In this document: piece after piece, positions 7,781 to 15,999 of the stretch | Layout of the letters: each line of letters starts with the position of its first letter | Numbering within the stretch: the first letter of the stretch is position 1 | Assembly: GCF_009688965.1 (NCBI RefSeq) | Contig: NZ_AP021875.1 | Span: 1,984,001-2,048,000, forward strand | Length of the DNA: 64,000 nucleotides | Direction: 5' to 3' | Origin: Desulfosarcina widdelii | GTDB taxonomy: Bacteria > Desulfobacterota > Desulfobacteria > Desulfobacterales > Desulfosarcinaceae | Notes under the pieces: generated by a model | Told to the model about the DNA's origin: nothing | The model's database searches: none | Seen by the model: the letters and a program-made list of their open reading frames with translations, nothing else | Program-made: the position numbers and the translations under genes

Positions 7781-8886
7781 TCGGCGGCCACGGCGGCAAC
7801 ATCTACCAGTTGGCCCGGCGCCTGAACTGCGAGCCGTCCGATATCTGCGACATGAGCGCCAATGTCAACCCTTTAGGCCCCATGCCTGAGCTGGTCGAGC
7901 ATTTGAGAGAATGCCTGCCGGCCATGGCCTCCCTGCCCGAAGTGGACGCCGGAACCATGGTTAGGGCTTTTGCCGATTACCATGGCATCGATCCGGCAAC
8001 CGTGACGGCGGGCAACGGCACCACCCAGTTGATCTACCGCATTCCCCGGGCCTTTGGCGTCAAAAAAACCCTGGTGATCGGTCCCACCTATGCGGACTAC
8101 CAGGACGCCTGCGCCATGCACGGGGTGGCCTGCGAGCATTTGATCTGCCGGGAAGCAGACGATTTCATCCCCGACATGGATGCCGTTTGCCGGTCGGCGG
8201 CTTCAGCCGGTCTGGTCTTTTTGTGCAATCCCAATAATCCCACCGGTGCGATGGTCGCCAGAGAAGCGATTGCCGACTTGTGCCGCGCCCTTCCCGGCAC
8301 GGTTTTCGTCGTCGACGAATCCTATCTGCCCTTTGCACCACATCCGGAAGAAGTCACCCTGATTGGCTCGGACCTGCCCAACCTCATGGTGCTCAACTCC
8401 ATGTCCAAGGCATTCAGGATCCCCGGCCTGCGCATCGGTTTTGTCAAGGCGCCGGCAAACCTGCTGGAAAAACTCAACGCCTTTGCCCTGCCCTGGTCGG
8501 TCAACAGCCTGGCCCAGGTTGCCGTCCAGTGGCTAATGACCCACCCGGATGCCGTGGAACCGTTTCTGGCCGCCACCCGAACCATGATAGAACACGAGAA
8601 AGGACGAATAGAAGAAAGTATCCATCAGAAGAATGGTGTCCGATGTTTCCCTTCGGCCACCTCCTTTATTCTCATGCATCTGCCCCGGGGGCTCAAGGCG
8701 GCCGCGGTATGGGAACATATGGCCACCCAACGCATCCTGATCCGGGACTGCGCCAATTTTACCGGCCTGTCCGACGAATTCATCCGCATCTCCATGAAAA
8801 GCGAGGACGAAAACCGGCGGGCCGCCGACCTGCTGATCGAGCTGTTCCACGACCACCATATCCAAAGGAAGGTCCATGGGAACTGA
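7777..8886 (+). CDS. cobD: L-threonine-O-3-phosphate decarboxylase
   Basis: 369 residues, fold-type I PLP enzyme of the HisC-like group. It makes (R)-1-aminopropan-2-ol phosphate, the linker between the corrin ring and the nucleotide loop. N-terminal GGHGGNIYQLA and DMSANVNPLGP are typical; CNPNNPTG and VDESYLPFA line the cofactor site; SMSKAFRIPGLRIGF contains the Schiff-base lysine. The gene starts at 7777 (GGAG seven bases upstream), overlapping cobS. It is the Salmonella CobD / Pseudomonas CobC equivalent; the neighbouring cbiB is sometimes also called cobD. The last 11 bases overlap cbiB. Confidence 0.92.
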   Translation: MIGGHGGNIYQLARRLNCEPSDICDMSANVNPLGPMPELVEHLRECLPAMASLPEVDAGTMVRAFADYHGIDPATVTAGNGTTQLIYRIPRAFGVKKTLVIGPTYADYQDACAMHGVACEHLICREADDFIPDMDAVCRSAASAGLVFLCNPNNPTGAMVAREAIADLCRALPGTVFVVDESYLPFAPHPEEVTLIGSDLPNLMVLNSMSKAFRIPGLRIGFVKAPANLLEKLNAFALPWSVNSLAQVAVQWLMTHPDAVEPFLAATRTMIEHEKGRIEESIHQKNGVRCFPSATSFILMHLPRGLKAAAVWEHMATQRILIRDCANFTGLSDEFIRISMKSEDENRRAADLLIELFHDHHIQRKVHGN

Positions 8887-9838
8887 AGCATTGGTCCTGG
8901 CCTTGACCGTTGCCGTGGTGCTGGACCTGTTGCTGGGCGATCCGCTGTGGCTGCCCCATCCCGTGCGCTGGATGGGCAAGGCCATCAATGTCCTGGAACC
9001 CCGTTTCCGGCGGCTGAATCTCTCAGTCCTTTACTCCGGAGCACTGATGGCCGCCGGCCTGGTTCTGGCCGTATGGATCGGATGCCTGCTGCTGGTCGCT
9101 CTGGCCGCGAAGCTGCATCCCGTAGCCGCCGTCGTTGTCCAGACGCTGATGATCTATACCTGCATCTCGGCTCGCGACCTTCGAGACGCCGCCCTGGCGG
9201 TGGCCAAGGCCCTTTCGGAAAAAGGCCTGGCCGCCGGCCGCCGAGCCGTGTCCATGATCGTGGGCCGGGAAACGGATCGTCTGGACGAAACCGCCGTAAC
9301 CCGGGCAGCGGTGGAAACCGTGGCCGAGAACCTGGTTGACGGATTCGTATCCCCCCTGTTCTTTTTCGTACTGGGGGGCGGCCCGCTGGCCATGGCCTAC
9401 AAGATGATCAACACCCTGGATTCCATGATCGGGTACAAAAACGACCGCTACCTGCTTTTCGGCCGTTTTGCCGCCCGTCTGGACGACGTGGCCAACTATC
9501 TGCCCGCCCGCATCAGCCCCCTGTTCATCGCCCTGACCGCCCAGTCGATCGACAGGACGGGACGAATCGCCTTGTCCACCGCCTGGCGTGACGGGCGCGC
9601 CCATGCCAGCCCCAATGCCGGCTATCCCGAGGCCGCCTTTGCCGGCGCACTGGGGCTGTGGATGGGCGGCCCCAATTTTTACCACGGTCGGTTGGTGGAC
9701 AAACCGGTTATCGGTAAAGGCCTTGCCGACGCCCGGCCGGTTCATATCCGTCGGGCCTGCCGGTTGATGCTGGCCACGGCGATGCTGGTTTTCATGGCCG
9801 CCGCGGTGGCGGTTTTGCTGTTGGCAGGATTTTGCTAA
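8876..9838 (+). CDS. cbiB: Adenosylcobinamide-phosphate synthase CbiB
   Basis: 320 residues, membrane protein. It condenses adenosylcobyric acid with aminopropanol phosphate from the preceding enzyme, giving adenosylcobinamide phosphate. LDLLLGDPLWLPHPVRWMGK near the N-terminus, SMIVGRETDRLDE, ETVAENLVDGFVSPLFFF, and AYKMINTLDSMIGYKNDRY are conserved CbiB motifs; PNAGYPEAAFAGALG is near the end. It overlaps cobD by 11 bases. The following 185-bp spacer is occupied by an AT-rich palindrome. Confidence 0.94.
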   Translation: MGTEALVLALTVAVVLDLLLGDPLWLPHPVRWMGKAINVLEPRFRRLNLSVLYSGALMAAGLVLAVWIGCLLLVALAAKLHPVAAVVVQTLMIYTCISARDLRDAALAVAKALSEKGLAAGRRAVSMIVGRETDRLDETAVTRAAVETVAENLVDGFVSPLFFFVLGGGPLAMAYKMINTLDSMIGYKNDRYLLFGRFAARLDDVANYLPARISPLFIALTAQSIDRTGRIALSTAWRDGRAHASPNAGYPEAAFAGALGLWMGGPNFYHGRLVDKPVIGKGLADARPVHIRRACRLMLATAMLVFMAAAVAVLLLAGFC

Positions 9839-9869
9839 CAACGTAATTAGGAATCCGGAAATCAATACT

Positions 9870-10008
9870 CAAATCACAAAATCCAAATCTCAAACAAATC
9901 CCAATTTCCAAATCTCAAATTCCAAGTCATCGGTGTTTTGCCCGTTTGAGATTTGATGATTGTTTTTTGGAATTTATTTGAAATTTGGTGCTTGTCATTT
10001 GTGATTTG
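9870..10008. repeat. AT-rich imperfect palindrome between cbiB and cbiR
   Basis: The ends are perfect 11-base inverted copies (CAAATCACAAA at 9870-9880, TTTGTGATTTG at 9998-10008). The interior is built from repeated CAAATCTCAAA / CCAAATTTC-like words with imperfect complementarity, such as AAATCTCAAA at 9885-9894 against TTTGAGATTT at 9945-9954. Base composition is far more AT-rich than the flanking cob genes, indicating an inserted element. AAAGGA just after it is the ribosome site for cbiR. Confidence 0.65.
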
Positions 10009-10023
10009 AAAGGAAAGCACGCC

Positions 10024-10863
10024 ATGCCCAACCAAGGCAACCCAAAGCATTTTTTTCCCCCATTGACCACCGTCTGCAAAAACCGGTTCCCCTTTCCCGT
10101 TGCCTGCCCATCCTTTGTCTATCCGGCGGGATACGAAGAGAATGTGTGCCGCTTGGCCCCCTTCGTGGACGAGATTCAACTGCTCTTTTTCGAAAGCGAG
10201 CCCCGAAGCCTTCCCACGCCGGCGTTAATACAGGAACTTTCGGATCTGGCTGCCAGCCACGACATTGCCTACCATATTCATCTGCCCTCGGATATCTATC
10301 CCGGCCACCCCGACCCGGACGAACGCCGGCGGGCCGTGGTAGCCATTCATACGATCATGGAACGCTGTCAGGTTCTCTCTCCCTCCACGTTCACGCTGCA
10401 CCTGGAACGCAATCCCGCCGGCACCGAGAATCTGCCGGTTGAGCGTTGGCGTCAATACCTGCTCGAAAGCCTGGAGCGCATGCTGCCGCAAAAGACGTCA
10501 CCAGGGAAAATCTCCGTGGAAACCCTGGACTACCCCCTGGAATGGGCGGCACCTGTCATCGAGGCCATGGACCTTTCCGTCTGCATGGACATGGGCCACC
10601 TTCTGGTGCACGGTGAAGATCTTCAGGCTTTTTATGAAAACTGGAAAGACCGCATCACCGTCATCCATCTTCACGGGGTTGACGGAAGCGAGGATCATCT
10701 GGCCCTGGACAGACTGTCCGACGAGCGAATGAGAACGGTTCTTGGGCTTCTGCAGGCGCTTAAAAAGGTGGTGGTCATAGAGAATTACTCCTACCCACGG
10801 TTGAACGCCTCGCTGGCCTGCCTGGCTGAGGGCTGGTCCAGGACAGCGAACAAAGGGATGTAA
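10024..10863 (+). CDS. cbiR: Probable cobamide-remodelling hydrolase CbiR (AP-endonuclease-2 fold)
   Basis: 279 residues. It is predicted to be a TIM barrel of the xylose isomerase / AP endonuclease 2 superfamily. CbiR, described from Akkermansia muciniphila, cuts the nucleotide loop of adenosylcobamides so the lower ligand can be exchanged. Support: PFVDEIQLLFFES, YHIHLPSDIYPGHPD, LHLERN, ISVETLDYPL, VCMDMGHLLVHGED and VIHLHGV carry the His/Asp/Glu pattern of a metal-dependent barrel, and the gene sits inside a late cobamide cluster. ATG 10024 has AAAGGA upstream. Alternatives are a generic sugar phosphate isomerase annotation; context favours CbiR. The U32 gene starts directly at the stop codon. 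Confidence 0.72.
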   Translation: MPNQGNPKHFFPPLTTVCKNRFPFPVACPSFVYPAGYEENVCRLAPFVDEIQLLFFESEPRSLPTPALIQELSDLAASHDIAYHIHLPSDIYPGHPDPDERRRAVVAIHTIMERCQVLSPSTFTLHLERNPAGTENLPVERWRQYLLESLERMLPQKTSPGKISVETLDYPLEWAAPVIEAMDLSVCMDMGHLLVHGEDLQAFYENWKDRITVIHLHGVDGSEDHLALDRLSDERMRTVLGLLQALKKVVVIENYSYPRLNASLACLAEGWSRTANKGM

Positions 10864-12108
10864 ATGGCCCAGAGCACACAAAAAGTGGAACTGCTGGCGC
10901 CGGCCGGTACGCCGGAGAAGCTGGAAATCGCCATTCACTATGGCGCCGATGCGGTCTACCTGGCCGGCAAGGCCTTCAGCCTGAGAAATTTCTCGGCAAA
11001 TTTCTCGCCGGATGAAATGCTGGCGGCCCGACGGCTGACCCGTGAACATAACGTACGCATGTACGTGGCGGTGAACGTCTACCCGCGGGACAGCGAGGAG
11101 CAGGCCATCACCGACTATCTATATTTTCTGAAAACCGTTGAACCGGATGCCCTGATCGTCGCCGATCCCGGCATCTTTGTCCAGGCGCGGCGGCAGTTGC
11201 CGCAGACCCCTTTGCATGTGAGCACCCAGGCCAACACCACCAGCAGCGCCACGGCGGCATTTTGGAAGGAACTCGGCGCGGTGCGGGTCAACGCTGCCCG
11301 GGAACTGAGCCTTGAGGAGATCCGGCAGATGGTTTCCCGCAGCGGCATGGAGGTGGAGGCCTTTGTCCACGGGGCCATGTGCATGGCCTACTCGGGACGC
11401 TGCCTGCTGTCCAGCTATCTCACCCAGCGGGACAGCAACCGCGGCATGTGCAGCCAGCCCTGCCGCTTCCACTACACCGTCATGGAACAGACTCGGCCCG
11501 GTAAACATTTTCCCATCGCCGAGGACTCTCGGGGCGCCTATCTTTTCAACTCACGGGATTTGTGCATGATCGAACATCTGCCTGCGCTGATCAATGCCGG
11601 CATCCGTTCCTTCAAGATCGAAGGACGCATGAAAAGCGTTCACTACCTGGCCGGGGTGGTCAAAGTCTATCGCGAGGCCATCGATGCCTGGTACAGCGAT
11701 CCGCAAGCCTTTCGGGTGCAGGAGCACTGGCTGACCGAATTGGCAGCCATCAGCCACCGGGGATACTGCACCGGTTTTTATTTCGGTGATCCGGACCAGA
11801 CCGCGGCCAATCTGGACAACCTTGTCCTTCCCGGCTACCGCTTCGTGGCCCAGGTGATCGGGCCGGCGGCCCATGGCGGCGTGAGGGTGCGGGTAAAAAA
11901 CAAAATCGTTGTCGGCGAGCAGGTTGATGTTCTCTCTCCCGGCGTCGCCGCCCGGCGGGACGTGATCCGAAAAATTACGGACGAATACGGCATTTCCCGG
12001 CCCCTGGCCCAACCGGGAGCAGAGGTGATTGTCCATCTCGATACGCCTCCCGAGCCGATGGACCTGATCCGCCGCCCGGAGGAAGAAGAGGAAACAAAAG
12101 GCTCATGA
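10864..12108 (+). CDS. U32 peptidase-family protein (TrhP/YegQ-like)
   Basis: 414 residues. ELLAPAGTPEKLEIAIHYGADAVYLAGKAFSLRNFSANF is the signature of the U32 family, and VEAFVHGAMCMAYSGRCLLSSYL...GMCSQPCR holds the conserved cysteine cluster. Family members characterised in E. coli and Bacillus (TrhP group) hydroxylate tRNA U34 with prephenate; others (RlhA, UbiU/V) modify rRNA or ubiquinone precursors and carry Fe-S clusters. A small C-terminal barrel domain (about 325-405) is present as in TrhP. The link to cobamide genes is positional only. It overlaps the next gene by four bases. Confidence 0.85.
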   Translation: MAQSTQKVELLAPAGTPEKLEIAIHYGADAVYLAGKAFSLRNFSANFSPDEMLAARRLTREHNVRMYVAVNVYPRDSEEQAITDYLYFLKTVEPDALIVADPGIFVQARRQLPQTPLHVSTQANTTSSATAAFWKELGAVRVNAARELSLEEIRQMVSRSGMEVEAFVHGAMCMAYSGRCLLSSYLTQRDSNRGMCSQPCRFHYTVMEQTRPGKHFPIAEDSRGAYLFNSRDLCMIEHLPALINAGIRSFKIEGRMKSVHYLAGVVKVYREAIDAWYSDPQAFRVQEHWLTELAAISHRGYCTGFYFGDPDQTAANLDNLVLPGYRFVAQVIGPAAHGGVRVRVKNKIVVGEQVDVLSPGVAARRDVIRKITDEYGISRPLAQPGAEVIVHLDTPPEPMDLIRRPEEEEETKGS

Positions 12109-12887
12109 TCGTCGTTGCGGACAACCTGCGAATCACCCTGCCGAACATTGGCAAAGCCGTGGACCTGCTGGATCCGGAGCCGATCCGGCAGTTGGCCGAA
12201 GCCTGCAAGGCTGCAGGCGCCCGGGCCATGGATATCAACAGCGGCCCCCTCACCCGCAACCCCGCCGAGAAAATGACCTTCCTGGTTCGCAGCGTAAAGT
12301 CGTGCGTCGATCTGCCACTGGTGTTGGATACCACCAACCCCGATGCCATGGCCGCGGGACTGACGGCCTGCAACGGCCGGGCGACCATCAACGGGGTCTC
12401 CCTGGAACCTGAGAAGTTGAAGCGCATCCTGCCCCTGGCCCGACAGACGGACGCCGACCTGGTTGCCTATCTCCTGCGTCCCGACGGCCACGTGCCGGCA
12501 GACGCCGCCGGACGCATGGAGGCCGCCGTGCAGCTATTCGCCGAATGCGAGAAAGCCGGCATCACTCCGGACCGGCTGATCTTCGATCCCATCGTGGCGC
12601 CTCTAACCTGGCAGGACGGCAACCGCCAGAACATGGCGGTGTTGGAAACCATCCGAACCCTGCCCGATCTGCTGGGAACGCCCGTTCGGACCATGGCCGG
12701 CCTGTCCAACCTGACCACCGGCGCCCCCGATGCCGCAGCCCGCAAACGCTACCAGCAGGCCTTTTTGCCCATGCTGGCCGCCGCCGGAACCGACCTCATC
12801 CTGATGAACGTCCTCGACCCGGATCTCATGCGCACCATCGAAGCCTGCCGCAACATTACCGCTGAAAGCATCTTTTCCTGGCGGTGA
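12105..12887 (+). CDS. Methyltetrahydrofolate:corrinoid methyltransferase-like (pterin-binding domain)
   Basis: 260 residues, the length of the AcsE/MeTr subunit. The dihydropteroate-synthase-like barrel includes AMDINSGPLTRNPAEKM, LVLDTTNPDAMAAGL, INGVSLE, LIFDPIVAPLTW and MAGLSNLTTG, matching methyltransferases that move the methyl group of methyl-H4folate to a corrinoid protein in the Wood-Ljungdahl pathway. No corrinoid protein or CODH/ACS gene is in the window. The ATG overlaps the U32 stop region by four bases, and the gene ends the 10-kb plus-strand run. Folate P synthase (FolP) is less likely because the usual FolP signatures are absent. Confidence 0.82.
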   Translation: MIVVADNLRITLPNIGKAVDLLDPEPIRQLAEACKAAGARAMDINSGPLTRNPAEKMTFLVRSVKSCVDLPLVLDTTNPDAMAAGLTACNGRATINGVSLEPEKLKRILPLARQTDADLVAYLLRPDGHVPADAAGRMEAAVQLFAECEKAGITPDRLIFDPIVAPLTWQDGNRQNMAVLETIRTLPDLLGTPVRTMAGLSNLTTGAPDAAARKRYQQAFLPMLAAAGTDLILMNVLDPDLMRTIEACRNITAESIFSWR

Positions 12888-13037
12888 GGATAGGCCCCGC
12901 CAATTGGAAATATTGGATGGGTAGGCAAATCAACTGAATTTGATTCGAGACTTGACTCAGATCTAGTTTATATTCTAATTGAGCATTGTCGTTTGAACCA
13001 CCAAGCACCATGCACTTTGGGCAGAACAGGATTTTTA

Positions 13038-13466
13038 ATGGCGTTCACCCGAAATTTTCACCGAAAACTCAACTTCGCTTTCACCCAATGCCATGGGATT
13101 CTCGATGACAACAGCCTTCGCATTCATATTCTCAGTTACAATATCGAAGCCAAGGGGATGAAAAACATCCGGGAGATCGCAGACGCCCGCAAACTCGACA
13201 ATGCATCGAAAATCACCGTCAAAGGACTTCTCGAACTGTCCGAACTGGCCAATGAACGTGCCGCCGGCAAAGACGGCTTGCTCGCCATTGTCGTTCCCGA
13301 CAACCCCATGTTCGAAAAAATGGCTGAACTTTACGGTTATGCGATCGGTGATCAAAAAAAAGAGACCCGCAGCTTTCGCGATCCAAGAGAGGCCCTCGCC
13401 TGGCTGGGATACGAAGGGAACGATATCGAAAAACTTCTCCGTTTCATGAGAAGGCATCAGGTGTAA
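13038..13466 (+). CDS. SpoIIAA/STAS-like small protein
   Basis: 142 residues from ATG 13038 (AGGA six bases upstream); a longer TTG frame from 12993 is possible. The pattern HRKLNFAFTQCHGILDDNSL..., REIADARKLDNASKITVKGLLELSEL, LAIVVPDNPMFEKMAELYGYAIGDQKKETRSFRDPREALAWLGYEG matches the SpoIIAA-like family (PF11964 type), alpha/beta proteins of unclear function in many proteobacteria. No phosphorylatable serine typical of true anti-anti-sigma factors is evident. It stands alone, convergent with the oxidoreductase gene that ends at 13592. Confidence 0.65.
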   Translation: MAFTRNFHRKLNFAFTQCHGILDDNSLRIHILSYNIEAKGMKNIREIADARKLDNASKITVKGLLELSELANERAAGKDGLLAIVVPDNPMFEKMAELYGYAIGDQKKETRSFRDPREALAWLGYEGNDIEKLLRFMRRHQV

Positions 13467-13591
13467 AAACGCCTTTTGTCTATCATGAAAACATGCCAAA
13501 AAAAAGAGATAATTCTATTTTTGCGAATCATCCGTCTTTAGACAATGCGCTGCGATGGTCTTGTGTCGGGGGATCTTCGTCCAGTTTGTAT

Positions 13592-14536
13592 TCAGGGAAT
13601 GGTCACCACCAGTTTGCCCCGGGTATGTTTGGTTGCCTGCTGGCGATGTGCATCGGCAATTTTTTCCATTGGGAGTACGTCGTGAATGACCGGCTTTACC
13701 ACGGCTGTCTCAACCCATTGACGCAGCGTTGCCAAATCTCTGATGTCCGGTCGAACAATTACCAATCGAGCGCGCTTTCCGGGGGTATCCTTCGTACGGT
13801 CCACCGCTGCAATGACTTCAGGGCGTAGCACGGTTGACACCCAGACACCATTCTCCGAAAGGACCGGCTCCACGGTCTCGAAGAGCCGGTTCCCGAAAAC
13901 ATCGAAGAAGATATCAAAGGTCCTGCGGCTGTTGGTGATGTCGGTCTGATGGTAGTCATAGCAAATGTCAGCGCCCAGGGTTTTAAGGAGGGTGTGGTTG
14001 ACGGTGCTGCCCATCGCGGTAACCGTCGCTCCAAAACGTTTGGCGATCTGTACGGCCATGCTGCCGACACCGCCGGAGGCACCGTTAATACAGACCTGCG
14101 ATTCAGCCCGGATTCCACCCTCATCGCGCAGGGCCTGCATGGCGGTTAAAGAGACCAGAGGAAGTGCCGCCGCTTCCTCAAATGACAAATTATCCGGTTT
14201 TTGACTGAATTGATGCACCTTAACGGTAATGAATTGAGCGCAGGTGCCCCCTCCCCAGCCGTCAAGCATTCCGTACACGGGCAGGCCCGTTTCGAAGCCT
14301 TGCACCTGGCTGCCTTTACCGACAATTTCACCGGCGAAATCAAACCCTGTCCGCATGGGAAAATCGTTTCCGGTCCGTTCTTTAAAATAGCCCTTGCGAA
14401 TAAATATATCCTTTGGATTGATCGCCGCGGCCTTGACCTTTATCAGCACTTCGTCTTCCATTGGGGTCGGGGGGTCGATATCGGTGATCTCAAGCACGTC
14501 AGCGTCACCAAATGAACGAAACACAACTGCTTTCAT
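13592..14536 (-). CDS. Zinc-independent MDR-family oxidoreductase (quinone/enoyl reductase-like)
   Basis: 314 residues. GroES-like N-domain (MKAVVFRSFGDADVLEITDIDPPTP) followed by a Rossmann domain with INGASGGVGSMAVQIAKRFGATVTA for NADPH. The zinc-binding cysteines of alcohol dehydrogenases are missing, as in quinone oxidoreductases and enoyl-thioester reductases. It is the last gene of the 34-kb minus-strand island, 48 bases after a hot-dog thioesterase, so an enoyl-CoA reduction or redox balancing role in that pathway is plausible but not shown. Confidence 0.85.
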   Translation of the reverse strand: MKAVVFRSFGDADVLEITDIDPPTPMEDEVLIKVKAAAINPKDIFIRKGYFKERTGNDFPMRTGFDFAGEIVGKGSQVQGFETGLPVYGMLDGWGGGTCAQFITVKVHQFSQKPDNLSFEEAAALPLVSLTAMQALRDEGGIRAESQVCINGASGGVGSMAVQIAKRFGATVTAMGSTVNHTLLKTLGADICYDYHQTDITNSRRTFDIFFDVFGNRLFETVEPVLSENGVWVSTVLRPEVIAAVDRTKDTPGKRARLVIVRPDIRDLATLRQWVETAVVKPVIHDVLPMEKIADAHRQQATKHTRGKLVVTIP

Positions 14537-14584
14537 TTTTAAATCTCCTGATCGACCGGTTTAATCGCGAATGGGTGATACATA

Positions 14585-14989
14585 CTAATCCCTCATCAAG
14601 CTTACGAGCCTCTCTTTAAGCCCGCCTTCCAACATGGTTGCCTTTTGGGTTTTAACATCCACCATCACGAAAGTAACCTCGGCGTCAGCTATCACATGTT
14701 CATCTTTTTTATTCTTGACTTGCTGATACAAGATTGCCGATCGGCTTCCCCATTTCTTCACATTCGTTTCCACCATCAGCAGGTCATGGAGAAAAGCAGG
14801 CTGCCGAAAGTTAATGTTGATATTTACAACTGTTAAAACAAATCCCTCCTGAGCTAGAACTTCAAGCCCCATTTTATGATCAAAAAGCGCCCAACGCGCC
14901 TCTTCTAAAAACTCCAGATAACGGGCGTTATTGACATGGCCAAATACATCCATGTGGTATCCTCTTATCATTATTTCAGTGGCGCCCAT
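14585..14989 (-). CDS. 4HBT-type acyl-CoA thioesterase
   Basis: 134 residues, single hot-dog domain. RGYHMDVFGHVNNARYLEFLEEAR carries the aspartate (here Asp14 by this start) of the 4-hydroxybenzoyl-CoA thioesterase family, followed by ININFRQPAFLHDLLMVET and SRSAILYQQV. It would release CoA from an acyl-CoA, perhaps protecting the CoA pool or letting an intermediate leave. Start at 14989; internal Met codons at positions 7 and 13 could also serve. Downstream of the split hydratase genes in the same operon. Confidence 0.85.
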   Translation of the reverse strand: MGATEIMIRGYHMDVFGHVNNARYLEFLEEARWALFDHKMGLEVLAQEGFVLTVVNININFRQPAFLHDLLMVETNVKKWGSRSAILYQQVKNKKDEHVIADAEVTFVMVDVKTQKATMLEGGLKERLVSLMRD

Positions 14990-15039
14990 TATCTCTCCAT
15001 TTTAATGTTTTTTTAAAAAAGGGCATTGGTTACCACAAG

Positions 15040-15468
15040 TCAGTCGGCAAGCTGAACCGTTCCGGTTCCTTTGGCAACCAACTCACGATTTTGGTTGAGC
15101 ATCAACAGATCGAATTCGATCTGGGTGTCCGCCACTTGCTCATGAATTTGTTTAACCACTCCTGAGCAGGTCAAGGTGTCTCCCGGAACAGCGCTTTGGA
15201 GAACTCTCCATTCCAGTCGCAGGATGTCTGCACAATGATGCATCCCATTTTCCAGAAGTTGAGCGAAATAATTGCCGATCAATCCACGTTGGACAACCAC
15301 GTCGGGCAGCCCTTCATCTCTTGCCTTCTGGCGGTTGTAATGGATGACATGCCGATTCCATGTTATGGCGCTGTACATGAAAATTTGTTGATAATCGGGT
15401 TTGATCACCAAGCTTTTCAATTCCGTCCCAACCATCCAGTTTTCTTTTTTTATGCCTTGCTGTTCCAT
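15040..15468 (-). CDS. MaoC-like hydratase, catalytic-half protein (FAS1/HTD2 type)
   Basis: 142 residues, one hot-dog domain. SAITWNRHVIHYNRQKARDEGLPDVVVQRGL follows the pattern N-x-H-x-I-H of the C-terminal half of FAS1-like hydratases such as mesaconyl-C4-CoA hydratase and HTD2, placing the catalytic His five residues after Asn. The gene 12 bases upstream (15481-15963) looks like the other half. Together they should form an enoyl-CoA hydratase heterodimer with one active site per pair. The substrate is not predictable. Confidence 0.78.
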   Translation of the reverse strand: MEQQGIKKENWMVGTELKSLVIKPDYQQIFMYSAITWNRHVIHYNRQKARDEGLPDVVVQRGLIGNYFAQLLENGMHHCADILRLEWRVLQSAVPGDTLTCSGVVKQIHEQVADTQIEFDLLMLNQNRELVAKGTGTVQLAD

Positions 15469-15480
15469 GATCGACTGTAA

Positions 15481-15963
15481 CTATCGGCGTTTAATGAAAG
15501 TGGTCACCTCTCTGGCCGCCAACTCATTCATTTGTTTGTAAAAGCAGGTTTCATGGACGATAAAATACAAGCGGCCTCTTTTTCCCTGCTTGGTATAAAT
15601 ATCAGTAATTTTAGATTGAACGATTATTTTATCCCCGGGTTTGAAACGGATGAAATTTTCAAACACGCTTCCGCCGCCCACAAGCTTTCTGGCCGGTATG
15701 GGGATCGCCGCTTCGATCGGCGATCCGTCCAGCTGGAGCTGCTCGGGAGGAACGTCTTCAAACCCGAATGCCTGCCCGAACAAGGGCGGTGCGACGATCG
15801 ATTTGAACCGTGTCCCTTTAGCATATTCTTCATCGTAATAGAGCGGATTGGGGTCACCGATGGCTTGAGCAAATCGTCGGATATCTTTCTTGGTGACCAG
15901 ATATTCTCTTCGTTTTTCCACTCCGATCAACTTGAAGGCAGCATCCGGTATATCATCATTCAT
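15481..15963 (-). CDS. FAS1-like dehydratase N-terminal-domain protein
   Basis: 160 residues. It matches the MaoC_dehydrat_N type (PF13452): YLVTKKDIRRFAQAIGDPNPLYYDEEYAKGTRFKSIVAPPLFG. In true MaoC hydratases the last residue of DxNPLH is the catalytic His; here it is Tyr (DPNPLYYD), so this half is probably structural and substrate-binding. Its partner is the gene 12 bases downstream. The spacing to etfA (36 bp) suggests one transcript. Confidence is high for the fold, lower for the exact reaction. Confidence 0.8.
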   Translation of the reverse strand: MNDDIPDAAFKLIGVEKRREYLVTKKDIRRFAQAIGDPNPLYYDEEYAKGTRFKSIVAPPLFGQAFGFEDVPPEQLQLDGSPIEAAIPIPARKLVGGGSVFENFIRFKPGDKIIVQSKITDIYTKQGKRGRLYFIVHETCFYKQMNELAAREVTTFIKRR

Positions 15964-15999
15964 CTATAGTTTCTTCTTTCAACCGATTGGAACTGAACG

